From contig JACDQD010000001.1 of the NCBI GenBank assembly GCA_019843655.1, forward strand, positions 43,096,230 through 43,160,229: a stretch of DNA of 64,000 nt, in the 5' to 3' direction. Every line of letters starts with the position of its first letter. The first letter of the stretch is position 1. The stretch is from Lethocerus indicus. Its lineage: Eukaryota; Arthropoda; Insecta; Hemiptera; Belostomatidae. Both the position numbers and the translations under genes were made by a program. The notes under the pieces are model-generated. The model was not told where the DNA came from. It saw only the letters and a program-made list of their open reading frames with translations, and searched no databases. Below, piece after piece: positions 19,168 to 32,313 of this stretch.

Positions 19168-22100
19168 ATGGCTTGCAGCCGGCTCGAGGTGGAGGTAGAC
19201 ACCGAAGACTTGCCTTCGGGGGCCCTCAGGGTCTTAGCCACTGTCCGACCCGAATGGCCCCAATCGCTCGTCAGATTCAAGGTAACTCCACTACTTATCA
19301 CTTCTTATTACTCTTACGATCATTATTTCCGAAAGCCGAAACGAGGTCGAAAGGGGTGCTGATATTCGCCGATTGAATGGACAATTTTTGTAATTGATAA
19401 TCGAGGAATAAATTTGAATTTATCTGCGGTTCGAATCCGCCTGTATACCATGAACGTCAGTTCGTAAATGGGGACAGTGATAAGAGAGACAGCTAACGTA
19501 AGCCGTTCCCACTGTCCGTATCACAAAGCGCGCGTATCGACAATTGGCACAATTGTGCGAAAAACAAAAAAGTCTGAATTGAACTAAAGAGAAAATAAAT
19601 GAGGGACTGTTTTCCGCAACCAGAACTTGAATTATAACTTCCGTTGGGATCGCATAATACTGTGGGAAGGACCTCGGTTAGCGGGGGTCCTGCTATTCCG
19701 AGATTTTTTCTTGTGATTGGAAACTACCCGAATGCGCTCCAGTGGGAGGGTTTTTGCCCTACCTTTCCTGAATTCTTTCCGGTTCCAGGATGCAGAGAAA
19801 AATCTTTCCCGCAAATATTTGTCGGCAGTTGAATGTTTGACCGAAAAAAAATTAATGTTTAAGTAAGTTGTGCCTCAATTTTGATGTCACCTTTCTCGCG
19901 CTTTTTTGGACCCGCGGTTTCAGTTCCTCGCCGCCGTCGGTAACATTCCCATCTGTATCCTTATATTATACAGTATTCACATGGCGCAGACCGATGTGCG
20001 ATATATAAGAGTAATAATGTACTACTCAGAATGCTACTGGCGACGATGAAAAACAGTAATTCCGGGTTTCAAGCACAGGCCCCGATGAGAGACGGGAGAC
20101 TTGTTCATGCCCATTAAACTCACTTAAGCTTGATATGGTCGAAGTTCTCATTATTCGTAGGAACTGCAGCATTATTTCTCGAAACATCGATAAGATGAGA
20201 TTGGCATCTCTAAAATATGCGACACGTTGAAATTGAACATAATTCATAATTTAATTTAACCTAAATCAAATCTCTGGACTTTCGTTAGATGACCACTGTT
20301 CCGCAGTAGCGGAAAGGTTTTCTGAAAAATTGTTTTCTTTGAAGCTAAACAACCATTAATTTCCTCGATTTCTTAGCTTACCGTGTTTATTTTTATTAAT
20401 AGCTAAATTGATATGTTCGCAATCTTCATTAAGCGGCATCACTGTATTTTAAAACTTTGATAGAACACGTTCACTAAAGTGTGTAACGTGTTATCCGATT
20501 GGAGGTGCGCGAGGATTCGGTGTGACATCACTGATTGGGCAGTGTGCCAAATCGAGTCTTGGGCCCCGTCAGTAGGCTCAACCGGAGGATGGCGAGCCGC
20601 CGAAACCTAGCGGAGTCTAAATCGGAAAATTGAGGCGGGAGATCTGAAGAGTCATTGTCATTATCTTTGGGCTACATGCCGACCTTATCGCGGCCACTTT
20701 AAACCACCGTGACGGAAAATCTGACCAGGGGAAGATGACAAACGTCGACTGATCAATTAGCGATAACGCGTTTTACAATCGAGGCACTTCCAGTGTCATC
20801 CACGCTGGGACTCGGCTTTTCCCCACCGTCCGCAGTATTCGCTCGTCCAATATTTAAGACATTTATTTTGCCGACTGGAACCTACTAGAAGTTGCCATAC
20901 ATCTTGAAATCCAACATACATATTTCAAAGGCACAAATATGTTAATCGATTTTAAATATATATCGCAAAATTGGTTGGAATCGGCGTCAGCCTCCTTCGA
21001 TAGTGTATTTTGTCATGGCAACTGGATCACTGTAATTGCGGGACATAATTTTTCAGGAAGAAAAATGGGTCGTCTGCACGTGAAACTCGTTTAATCGGTT
21101 TCCCGAGAATTGCGCGATTAGTCATTATCTCACTCAGTCAAACGATGCTATCTATTGAACACCCGATTTCATTCATCGAAAGCTACAAAGAAAGCTTAGC
21201 GTAAATTGACAATTACGCTTGGGCCCGGGCTTGAAACCACGAAAATTACGTTTCTTTTCCGTCCAGTAACATTTTGCAACTTCCCGTCCCGCGCGCAAAA
21301 AAAAAACGGTAATTACGAAATATCACTGTGAATTTTGGGTTTCGGAAGTGATGCCGTTTGTTAGAAATAAATAGCGAACCGATTAATTCACAAACTGCGT
21401 TTCATACGATATAAAGCTTAAGTAGTATAAACATATTGTATTATATAAACACGATGTTATCGATGCCTGCTTTGGGAGTCAATCCGGGCAGTACTGAGTA
21501 CCGTACCTCCCTTTTTAAAAATGATAAAACAAATTTTAAATCGTTTTTCTCGGAAGTATTACCCGCTCTTAGGAAATAAAGTAGTAAAACTGACCACGAA
21601 CGTGTCAATTAACTTTATCGAGCAAGGAAAATTCAATATGTTTATTATTAACATAATTGTTAATGTTGTCCCCGCTCTGACCTTTCCGATCCGATTATAG
21701 CCGGTATCGGCTACCGTCCCTATAGTCTCGTTACTGTACATTTCATGTGCAATATTAATTTTTTGCATTGTATAATACAATTATTGAGGAAAACTCGCCT
21801 GCGCGCTTTGTTTTCTTTTTTTTTCACGCCTAACGAACGCACCTCAAGGATGCTTTATCGCCAATTATATCGGACATCTCGAAAATTAGCGTCGCCGCTT
21901 TTTGAATAGCGAGCGAACCGTATTTTGAATACGCTCCCTAGCGGATACGAGAGTTTTTTACGTGAACTCGACCCACGACGAGGGTGATAGGCGAAGGCAA
22001 AAAATGTCGGTAAAAAAAGGCTTACATTCCTCGCTTTGTCCTGTGTCAAACGTATTCGCTCAAACCCCGGTGTAAAATAAAGTGTTAAGGACAAGTTTGA

Positions 22101-25100
22101 CCGGGAAAAACCATCCAGGGTCGGACAGTGCGGGCTTTGACGATAAAATCGATGCTTATAAGCCAATTTTTTTTACTGTCATGAAACGGGAACAATGGGA
22201 AAAATCGTAATTTTCTTTACGAAAAGAACTCCAGACGCTTTTTCAGACAATCATTCTTGCGGTTCGGCCTCAAACGAGACCGGTTTTCCCGCCTGTCTCC
22301 AGTAGATCGGTGGGCCAGGTTCGTTGGGCGATCGGAGACGGAATATAGCGGGAGTGAAAATTACTTGAAAAAAAATAAAAGAAAAACAAGAAGCATATTT
22401 ACTGTCCGAACGCTTCACATACTGTCTGGACACGGCCGTAACCCGGAGCACCGAAGTGCCTTTATACTCAGGTGAACGCGTTTGGTGATAAGCGGGCGAT
22501 AGTTTTACGCGCGTCATTTACTCGCGTCTCGTAGCAAACGAAGATTACCGAAATGATACCACTGTAAGCGGTGTCCTGTCTGACACCTCAGTAGTCCAAT
22601 TTCGACTTGTACTAGGAAGAAGGTTTAACTCGGAACTGGAAATTTTATGTTCAACGGCTTCGACAACATTGGAATACTGAGAATTAAATAGCGTTTCTTA
22701 TCAATGGAATAAATACAAATTTTAAACGATGGACTTTCCTACTGGACCTTCTTCAACAGGAACGGTCTTAGTTTCATTAACAATCCTCAAAAAACTTGTT
22801 CTTTAATTTGTTTACGTTTTGTTACTGCTGCACTTCTTGGCTTCGTACTATCGGTCTTCATCGAGACATAGAAACAGTAGCGAAGCTTGTAATAAAACAA
22901 ATAATAATCGCGAACCATAAATGCAGTAAAAATTAAACCGAAAACTGAATCTGTTATTGAACGTACTGTACGGTCTACTTGTAATTAACATATACATAGA
23001 GCTACAAGTGCCGTACAGTGTTTACAATTTAACGATCCGGAAAGAAAAATGGCGAATGATTTTTAAAGAGAACAAAAACCTGCAGAGCAATTCACGATTT
23101 TAGGGGTTAATGATATTGATATAATAAAATGTCGATACAAAGAAATAACGATCATTTCTTAATGCTTTGTTTTTACTCACATCTTAGGTGATAATCCGTT
23201 TTTCATAAATCTTTGTCTCTTTAAAAATGTTTATACATTTAAGCGCTCATCTAATCCTGTCTTCTCACATTTATAACACTCAAAATTCTTAGCTGGACAG
23301 GAGATATGTACTGCTAATGACTTAATATTTGTTACGGGCGAGTGACGTTCCGGCGGTCTATGGGAAATGTTGTTTGGATTTTTTTTACGACCCTCTTAGG
23401 TTAGGTAGGGTTGAATATTTCCAAAACACTCGACCTCCCTTCTCCTCATCACCACAAACTAAACACATTTTTTATCCTTCTGTAGGATATAAATTCGAAA
23501 ACTTATTTTATTATTTTTCACGGATTATTCCGAGCAAATAATTTTACTGGGAAAATATTTTCGAAAAATTTATATAGGTATCTCCTGACATAAAAAATTG
23601 AAAGTGGCCACGTGATTTAAACAGATCTGAAAAATATAAGAAATATAAAAAAGGGGGAAAGTTAGGGGAGTTGCCCTCCATTACTCTCTAATTGTACTAC
23701 TTTAACATCAGTATCGCAGATCCTATTCTAAAGTTATGGCAATAAAACAGTAAAAGAGATAAGAAGTTAGTAGGTCTCGCGCATTACCACGCCAGACGAT
23801 TTGAACCCATTCTAGTCCGACTGCTTAAGCCACGTTATTGGGCTCCGGGTTTCTGTGGGGCAAATTAAAACTATATTAGACTTCATTTAATCCGAAGCTG
23901 TACAAAGAGAGACCGCCCGCCCCCTCAGTGGGCGGAAAGCGATGGTCCACTTAACGAGGGCTGTACTGAAACAATTCTTTTGTCTGAAAAATGTCCCGCC
24001 TGTGTGAGTTCAGACGGGATTAAAAACAAGGGGTAATTGACAGAATTAGTATTGAAATTTAAGTTGTTTTTAAAGTCAGAAATTATTAATCTTATCAACT
24101 CATTTACTGACAGACTTCGCTTCGGGATTGGAACGCTTTCGATCCTAACTGTAAGCCCGAATTGGCTTAAAAAATTGTCCTTTTTCTGAGTTGAAAAAGC
24201 TAAGAACTCGACTATTCTGGAGCTCCATTCCTCTCAGTCTTCTACTTCCTACTCAAAACTTCGTCCACTTCGTCTTTCAATACTGTCCTAAACTCTGCCT
24301 CTGACGAACGGGCCATAATCCCGATCCGGTCGTCCCCGGCCCAGTGCCTTTCGAGAAAAGAAGAAATTTAATGAAATCATTTATCTTATCAACAACCACG
24401 GCTCGTTCTGCGGTCAAAAAGTCAGGGTTTATACATCACATTTACCTTATCTCCGCTCGACCTCCGAGGCGTAAAGAAAAAAGTATGTCGAACCAGTTTC
24501 CGTGACTGTGTCCGTTTCTTTAATACGGTCAATTCCAACATATTTTTCGTAAACTGACGCGTCGGAAACACAAAAGGGGTTCGATCGGTTCAAAAGGAAT
24601 CATGCGCTTTCATCTCCTTATCTCGAGTATAACTTCTTATGAGTGTGTACACTGATAAATCCGGAAGGTAAATTATTACTATCGGGCCTATACAGCTCTA
24701 ATGCTATTATACATAATGATACTCCGCGTTTGATTTTCGGCCTCGAGTCGGCAGGTATAGATGTTATAACTCTAATGGGCCCCGCTTTATATATTAGCGA
24801 GACCCGGGTCAACATCCGGCCGGCCGACGGAACATAGCGATTTGCCCATTGAAACCCACCCATTAAATCTGATCGACGTTAAACGATAGGGGTTCAGCGA
24901 GGTCAGTTATTGCCCAATGAGTCGTCAATGTCAACAATGGGTCTCCCTTAACAACGACAATCTAACCCCGCCGTTTAACAATTTCCTACTTCGGGGCGTT
25001 TATCCCTACTCTGTCGCAACCCTTTCTTTCGGTCGCTCGGAATGTCGATTGAAAGGAAGTTTTAATTCGATGATTCCCGACTATTCCGCAAGGATATTCT

Positions 25101-27955
25101 GCAACCGAAGAGAATTTTGATAGTAATTGTTCATAAAGAAAAACTTTGTTTTAATCTGACTAAGGGCCCAGCGGTATTATTCCTCTACTTCGCGGACTCC
25201 TAAACAAATAGCTTAATTATTATTTTCTCACGCCTTCGCCCGAAAACAGCCCTAGGAATTTTCTTTTTCTTATTTAAAACATTTGTTTGAACCGCCGTGA
25301 AATAATAATTTTACTCTGTTTAACATTTATTTATTAGTCAGCTGAGAAGACAATTATCGTATGCTTCTTAATCGACAACGGTACATTCTTATTGTCGATA
25401 ATAACTCGAGAGTTATTTTCGTGTTGAATTATTCGTGTATTTTTGTATATTAAACGTATAACGACTGATTTATTCGAACAGTCGAGATTTGAATATTCTG
25501 TTTCTTCTCATTATCCATCGAATCCTGCACTGTGGCTGGAATATTCGTAGCAAATATTACGAACGCGGGAGACCGATGCTCAGTTAAAACAAATTAGGTA
25601 AAATATTTATTTCAGTTTTTCGCCATAGTCAGTAGCATTTCGTCACTAATATAGTGGACCCTTTCGCCTGACAGCTGCCAATGAAGCAGCATGACATCGC
25701 TGTCACTGTACTGTTATTGTGCAGTTACTGTTTAAGATATTAATTAAAAAGTTAGCAAGAATGAAATGGCCTACTATTATTTCATCAGACCAACCGATCG
25801 AGATAAATTGTACCTATAATTAGCCTTTTCTTTTGATAATCGTAATTACAAGAAAACATGTGAAAAGATTTAGTTTTGTTAATAATTTACTGTTCTCTCT
25901 CGAAGCCTATAACTCTCGATTGATACTTTTAACTCATCGAATAATGTATTGAACTTACTAAATAAATCTCCAGATATAAATTTGAAAAACCCTCTATTGT
26001 GTTTATTATATTTCATTACTCGTGTCTAAACCATTGCTTCAGTTTTTATGGAAACATTACAGACAAAAGTTCCAGAAAACAACAGGCCTATTTTTTATTT
26101 TAACGCTATTATTTGTTTTATAATTTTATAGTACAGAGCAAAGTAAAATACAGGGAAGAATAATGAATGAACATTACATTTTTCAAATGAAATGTAAATT
26201 GCCATTTTTATATTATCTTTGGACCTATTTTGTTCATTGTAGGTTTTCACAGATGGTATTACCAACAAACTGATTGGTTGTTTTTTGGAATCAGAACCCA
26301 GTGATTTGGTATTGGTTCGGGTCTATGGCCAGAATACAGAACTACTTATAGATCGAAAGGCAGAAACTCAAAACTTTTTGGTAAGAATACCCATTTTATT
26401 TTTAAAATTTTAATTATTCTACTGTAGCATATACACAATTGTAGTTCTAATTACTTATTTTTATAAAGTAATAATCTATTGGAATTTCAGGTTCAGAAAA
26501 AATATATTGATTGAGAAATATTGTGTCAATGTTTCTGATCTGATATATTGAAATGAGAAGTCATTCTTTTCGTGTTGAGAAATAGAGTTGGCGACAGTGT
26601 GTTTCCTTTTTAAAGAACCTGTGATATAAGTGCTTATGGATATCATGTTTTTTTAGTTACTCCAAAAAGCTGGCTATGCTCCTCGATTATATGCAACGTT
26701 TAGCAATGGGCTCGCGTATGCATTTGTTCCTGGAGAGGTTCTTACGTCGGATATGGTTAAAAACCCAACCATTTACCCCTTGGTCGCGCGTATGATGGCA
26801 AAATTGCACAACATTGACTGTGGGCCCTCGGTTCCAAGGAAACCTGTTTTGTGGGATAAAACGAGGCATTATTTGAGCCTCGTTCCTTCGTCATTTTCTA
26901 AATGTCATACCCAAAAAAGGTGATAATCGAGTTGCATTTTCACATTAAATAATTAGATTAAAAAAATAATAACAAAATGTATATGGTTATTGATGTACAC
27001 TGATTTTGCGCAGATTTCTGGAATGTTTTCCTGAAGGAATAGAATGCCTAAAAGTGGAGCTGATGGAATTACAGGATCACTTATGTTCTGCTGAAACCGA
27101 AATTGTTTTCTGCCACAATGACCTTTTGCTTGGAAATATAATTCATGACAAAGGAAATGTTACCTTTATAGATTATGAATACGCTGCATATAATTATCAA
27201 GCATATGATATTGGAAATCATTTTGCAGAATTTGCAGGTATTTATTTATCTAATAGAATACTTCCAGTCACTCTGTCTACAGTGCTGTTTATTAGGCTGC
27301 TTTTTAAATTTAGTAACAAAACGAATTATCACCACACGCACTCAATATTATGGATGGATATTTTGGAGAAGTTTTTTTTATTCGATCCATTTTGATATGC
27401 TGGGCGGTCGCCTATGGCTGCTCATTAATATCAGAATTTCAAGACCACACTCGAAGAAGACATTGTGGACAAGATCCTCCTTAGTTGTGAGGTGTGCACT
27501 CTTAATGCTTTAGTACCTGGAGGGGCTTTTTTTAGTTTTATATGGTGGTATGTGTATTGTGTATGTAGGGTGCAATTAATGTGAACTGGGTCCGTTGTTA
27601 CAAAATGAAAATATTGAGTGGGGTTTCCCTTTGTAATATATGCGAATTGCTTAACAAATATTTAGTCATCATCAAACCAATCTTATAAAATGGCTTATTT
27701 AATACTAGGAATAACCCTGACACTATTTCATAACTAAAAAACAATACAAAGAACTTTAATCGCTGCATGCCTAAATTAATTTGCAGAAGGAAAACCTATT
27801 TGAAAAAGTTTTCAAAATAATAGAAAAGTAACAGAAATGCTATCTATGTATTAATTATAAATTTCATAGAAAATTAACATTGTTGGTTTATTCTAAAAAC
27901 TATTATTTTTTAGATCTCTTCCATGTTATGATTGTTTTTCAATTTTTTATGTATG

Positions 27956-28004
<49 letters not shown>

Positions 28005-29554
28005 CGTTGTACACATGTGCATTACCTTTTAATTAAAGGAATAAACAAGTTTCTTTATTTATGTCATTGTATATTTGGAGAAATGTAAAGTCTCTATTTT
28101 ACTGAAGTATGTACATCTTAATTTTCTTTTTTGTTAATCATTAAATAAATCTTTAATAATAATTAATCTGTAATTAATAATAGTTTTAAAATGTATTATT
28201 AACTTAACTATTCAAATTTATATTCCAGGAGTAAATGATGTAGATTATTCAAGATACCCTAGTAAGGAATTCCAGTTCTTCTGGCTTCAAGTATATCTGA
28301 AAGAATACAAAATATGTCAGAATGATGTTGATCCAGTAGAATTAGAAGACATTCTTAATCTGTACGTGCAAGTCAACAAATTTTCCCTTGCCAGCCATCT
28401 TCACTGGGCATCATGGGCATTAGTGCAAGCTCAACATTCGACAATAGATTTTGATTTTATTGGGTATTCAATTATTCTCTTTTGCTTATAGTACATTATA
28501 TTTAGTAATTAATTCACAAAGTTTAAACTGTATAAAAATATATGTATTATTTAGCTAAATAGTGGTAGCTAGATGGATATAACACATACCCACGTGTATT
28601 TTGGGAAGTGTCATTTAAGAATAAAACTGTTATAGCATTATTATCTTGCTCAGTGAACTGTGATAAAAAGTGATACATAGTATGTAAATTTAAAGGGTAA
28701 CAATGCAAATGATTAAAATCTAACATTTACAAAGACATATTTTACTAGTTCTCACACTTTGAAATTCAATGTTTTTTAATCTGATCAATAATAAATGGAA
28801 TATCATCTTGAATTAAAATGCATTATTCACCCTAGTAACATTTAAACCATTGATGGATACTTAAAATTTAATGAAAATTGACATTCATAACTCTAATTCA
28901 TTGGTTATGAGAATTTTATCATAATTATTTTGAAGATTTTTCTTATTTATTATTTGTTTATCTGAAAAAACATGATGTATCATCATTATGATGGATATGA
29001 TTTTAAATACATTTTATGTTTTCTCACTGATATAAATTGTTTAAATAGTGATATTATATTAAGATGTAAAAGCTTGTAATATAATTTTGTGAATCATACC
29101 ATTGCATATACATTATAATTGTATACTTATTTATCCTTCCATTATAATATAAATAAAATTCTTACGAATATAATTTATTCATTATATTTTAAAGGCCATG
29201 GTGACTTTAAGTTACTGTTTTGATTTCAGCTCATAGCACAAATGATTTGCCCTGGTTAGTTTAAGGAAATTATTTGTATAAAATATAGTTAAATAGTTGA
29301 GTTATATCTATTTACATTGTAGAAGGTGGTTGCTTGAACCTGTTCTGGACACCTGGATGTGAACTCTTCCTTTTACTACCAATACTATTTATATTTCTGA
29401 AATCTTTTCATTACTTAATATGAACAAATATTGTTGTCTCTCTTTTTATGAAATATTTATGAAATAAATATCTTTTTACAGGTATGCGCTTACAAGAATG
29501 AAAGAATACTTTAGTAAGAAAAAAATCTTCTTGACACTCGAGAACTGCAGCTAA
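19168..29554 (+). CDS. eas: Ethanolamine kinase (easily shocked / ETNK family)
   Basis: Six exons: 19168-19281, 26243-26380, 26657-26919, 27014-27237, 28229-28463, 29482-29554; 348 residues. It phosphorylates ethanolamine with ATP, the first step of the CDP-ethanolamine branch of phosphatidylethanolamine synthesis, in the cytosol. Visible family features are VFTDGITNKLIGC (residues 39-51, nucleotide loop), LVRVYGQNTELLIDR, Brenner's motif CHNDLLLGNII with catalytic Asp208, and IDYEYAAYN with Asp225 for Mg-ATP, then GNHFAEFAGV with D-Y-S-R-Y-P. The start is ATG at 19168, directly before the conserved LEVEVD...PSGALRVL segment; the longer N-terminal extensions of vertebrate ETNK1 are absent. 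Intron 1 is about 7 kb and CpG-rich, while exons 4-6 sit in CpG-poor DNA. Choline kinase is less likely given the close match to ETNK in the GNHF region. Confidence 0.95.
19636..19787 (+). repeat. Unnamed interspersed repeat, copy A
   Basis: Shares diagnostic blocks with copies at 60240-60344 (+) and 60494-60655 (-): CTGTGGGAAG(G/A)ACCTC, TTGGAAAC(T/C)ACCCGA, an AGTGGAAGGGTTTTGCCC-like block, and CGGTTCCA. No coding capacity is visible. Confidence 0.7.
23650..23860 (-). mobile_element. tRNA-derived SINE, head plus body
   Basis: On the minus strand an A-box-like TGGCTTAAGCAGTCGG is followed by the B-box-like GGGTTCAAATC and then a body with TTTTATTGCCATAACTT and AGAGAGTAATGGAGGG. The body matches a second, head-less fragment at 63309-63432. 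The polymerase III boxes plus a shared tRNA-unrelated body suggest a SINE family. The A-B spacing is short, so the head has probably decayed. Confidence 0.5.
27962..28003. repeat. (AT)n microsatellite in eas intron 4
   Basis: About 21 uninterrupted AT units. Confidence 0.95.
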
Positions 29555-32313
29555 TGAATGGGGGGAATTTGGAGATATGGTGATTGTTTTCCTGTCAAAG
29601 TGCCATTCATTGTATACACTTTAAATGCTGAAGAATTGATTATCTGCTGCTTCTTATTCACTAATAGTGCCGTTCAAAACTGTTTTTCCTCATCATAAAA
29701 GGAATAGGTGATTGCTAATGCATCTTTTATTTTAATTGCCAGCCAGGAAAAGTAGTGAGAATTTGTTTAACCGTTTTTTATTTTTAGTTTGAGCTCGCTA
29801 CAATTCAATTCCTGCAAACTGTAGAACGCTTCTCATAATTGTTTTACAGAGGTATTACATATGTTGTTTAAATAGTTAAAAGCTAAGTAATAATTTGTTT
29901 ACTGTCATAGAGGCTGAATTCTTTCATCTATAACATTTGAGTTAAATACAGTTTGATTCATTTTAATCATAATTCACAAACAAATATAGCAAGGATTATG
30001 GTCCTATTGCAACATCATTTTTGTCTTAACATAAACTTGAAATGTCAATTTACCCTTAATGCTACTTGAACTCAAAGACTGTACGAACACGCTTTAAAAG
30101 ATTCTCCATTTTCAATAAGGTTCATTTTATAGTAATATTATTAAGGTGGCAGAATTAAATTTTATTTGACCTATTTTACTACCACTAGCCCTTTAAATGA
30201 GTAATTCAGAAAAATCATAAAAAAATGGCTTTGAGGTTATGCAAGAAATTGCGTCAGTTTATAGTTTATTTGGACAATATAAATACAAACATATATATAT
30301 GCTGCATGTTTGAGAAAACAAAGGATTTAGTCATAGGGCATAAAGGCGCTTGTGGAAAAAAAATGTATTTTAAAAGTATTTAGTTCAAATGGAAACAAGA
30401 ATATCTAAATAAAATAAACAGATTTTTTCAATTTATTATCATAAGCTTGAAAATGATTTTTATAAATTACATGCAAAGTAAACTCCCCACTTGATGGAGT
30501 AAAAAAGCTTTAAGACATATCAAATATGATCACTCTTATTCATGTTGTATCGATATTGTGAGACCTGATTTCCCAGAAACGAATAAACTGAAATAAAATT
30601 AGTCATTCACCTATAAATTGAAAATAAACATTTGTGTGGGGTTCCATAAGGGTTTGAAAAATTGTATTTCTGACTGAATATATCAGCTACTCTCGTGCGT
30701 TTTCTGATAAACAAATAAAAACAATATTAGAAAATTTAATTATCAATGGCCTTCTGCAATTTCAAAAGATCTTTTACTATATTATTATTTTATATATTAC
30801 CTAAAATGATTTTTATAATACATGATATTGAATATTTTGATATAATCTTGATTTCACATTACCTCATTTGTATTTAAGTGTGTTCATTTATGTATTTTGT
30901 ATAGCCTTTTGATTGATACATTGATTTTTGTAACTCATTTATGAAAAAAAAAACAATGAAATGTGTAATCCTATTGTTCATTGTTACATTGCTGTTGGCT
31001 GACCTGCAAAGATATTAAACATTTTCTACAATTATCATCTCTTTCTTGTACTTCCTTTCAAGTTGTTTCAGGAAGTAAATTGTTGCAGAAGGAGAGGATG
31101 ATAAATATTAATAAATATTTAAACATCAGTATCTAAAAGTTTCAGTGTACCTTGACACTAGTCAGCTAAATTATTCAAAACTAATATTTCTTATATTTTG
31201 ATCTACTGTATTTACCAAATATATTTTATATGTATTTTGTAATCAGTGTAATCTTAACATGCATTTTAACATAAATGTAGTTTACCATGTAGATAATAAA
31301 TGTAATTCCTGTCTTATTAAGATATATAAACATTATATATATTAATATAGAGAATTATTATTAGTGCAGTTGTACTTTGTATAATGCTCTTTTCATGTAG
31401 GATCCTATTACTAATACACAGAACTATTACTTCCCAATATATTACTGTGTCCAATCTTACCAATAACTCCACATCATGTATTCATTCCAGCTAAAGTGAT
31501 CACTGCTTGTTAAGACCTGCTTCATTTGCACAATTATGATTGCATAGGAAACTAAAATGAATTCATATGTACTATATATTAATATTCAGATGCTTTGTGA
31601 AGGAACAAAAAAATTACCAATTACCCCATTAATTTAAATTGAATGTTGCAAATGTCTATTGATAAACAAGCATTTATATTTAAATACACTCAAAACTTTT
31701 AGAGAGATTTATTTCAACCAGAATCATACATGAACAAATGGAAAACCTACTTCCCAGGAACGGAAGTATTAATTTCAAATACCTGGTTACAGTGAAAATT
31801 CGGACCTTTATTTAATGGTTCCTTTAACTGAAGCAATATATTATATAAAAAAAAACACCAAGGTGAAAAAATGAATTCCTTGTTAATTTAGTATTATTTG
31901 ATACAAAAATATTCCAATATTTTATCCATTCTAAAATATATGTTAAATGTTTCTAAAACAAAATTTTCAGTTTAAGCCAATGCAAAATGTATACAAAATA
32001 TATCTTATAAAATCCAAATGTTTCTAACAGAATGTAAATTCTAAAATGGATATTTCATTAACAAGTCAAATTAACAAGTTAAACAAATATATTTATTACA
32101 TGTAATATTACATGAGATAATGAATATTAAATAAACTTACAATTAGGAAGTAGTCAAATATATGTATTAGAACTTAAATACATCTGATTGATCTGATTAA
32201 ATAAATCTGATCAATGAGTAAATAAATTTAAACATTATTTCTTATATTGTTACAATATTACAAATTTTAACTAATATAAAAGTTTAAAATATTAATTAAT
32301 TAAGAAGTATTCA
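29555..32313. other. Convergent 3' region between eas and LAMTOR1
   Basis: AT-rich, with no conserved reading frame on either strand. It should contain the eas 3' UTR (AATAAA-type signals near 30582 and 30592) and that of LAMTOR1. Nothing else is recognisable. Confidence 0.45.

Larger units (their letters stand above)
19282..26242 (+). other. eas: 7-kb CpG-rich first intron of ethanolamine kinase
   Basis: No exon-like or conserved coding sequence found. Several lines of sequence here hold 4-6 CpG per 60 bases, against 0-1 in most gene bodies of the window. Contents recognised: one copy of the unnamed repeat also found at 60.2-60.7 kb (19636-19787) and a tRNA-derived SINE (23650-23860, minus). 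ORFs of 60-100 codons on both strands reflect the higher GC and show no family features. Confidence 0.5.

Noticed and set aside
19400..19460. tRNA gene, from GCGGTTCGAATCCGC
   Set aside because: Only a T-arm-like word is present. No acceptor stem, D arm or anticodon arm can be folded in the 60 bases upstream.
21855..22517. Several 70-103 codon frames on both strands in eas intron 1
   Set aside because: CpG-rich DNA has fewer chance stops. None shows a domain, splice-linked continuation or start context.
23398..23416. Insect telomere repeat (TTAGG)n
   Set aside because: Only two units, in an intron far from any chromosome-end feature.
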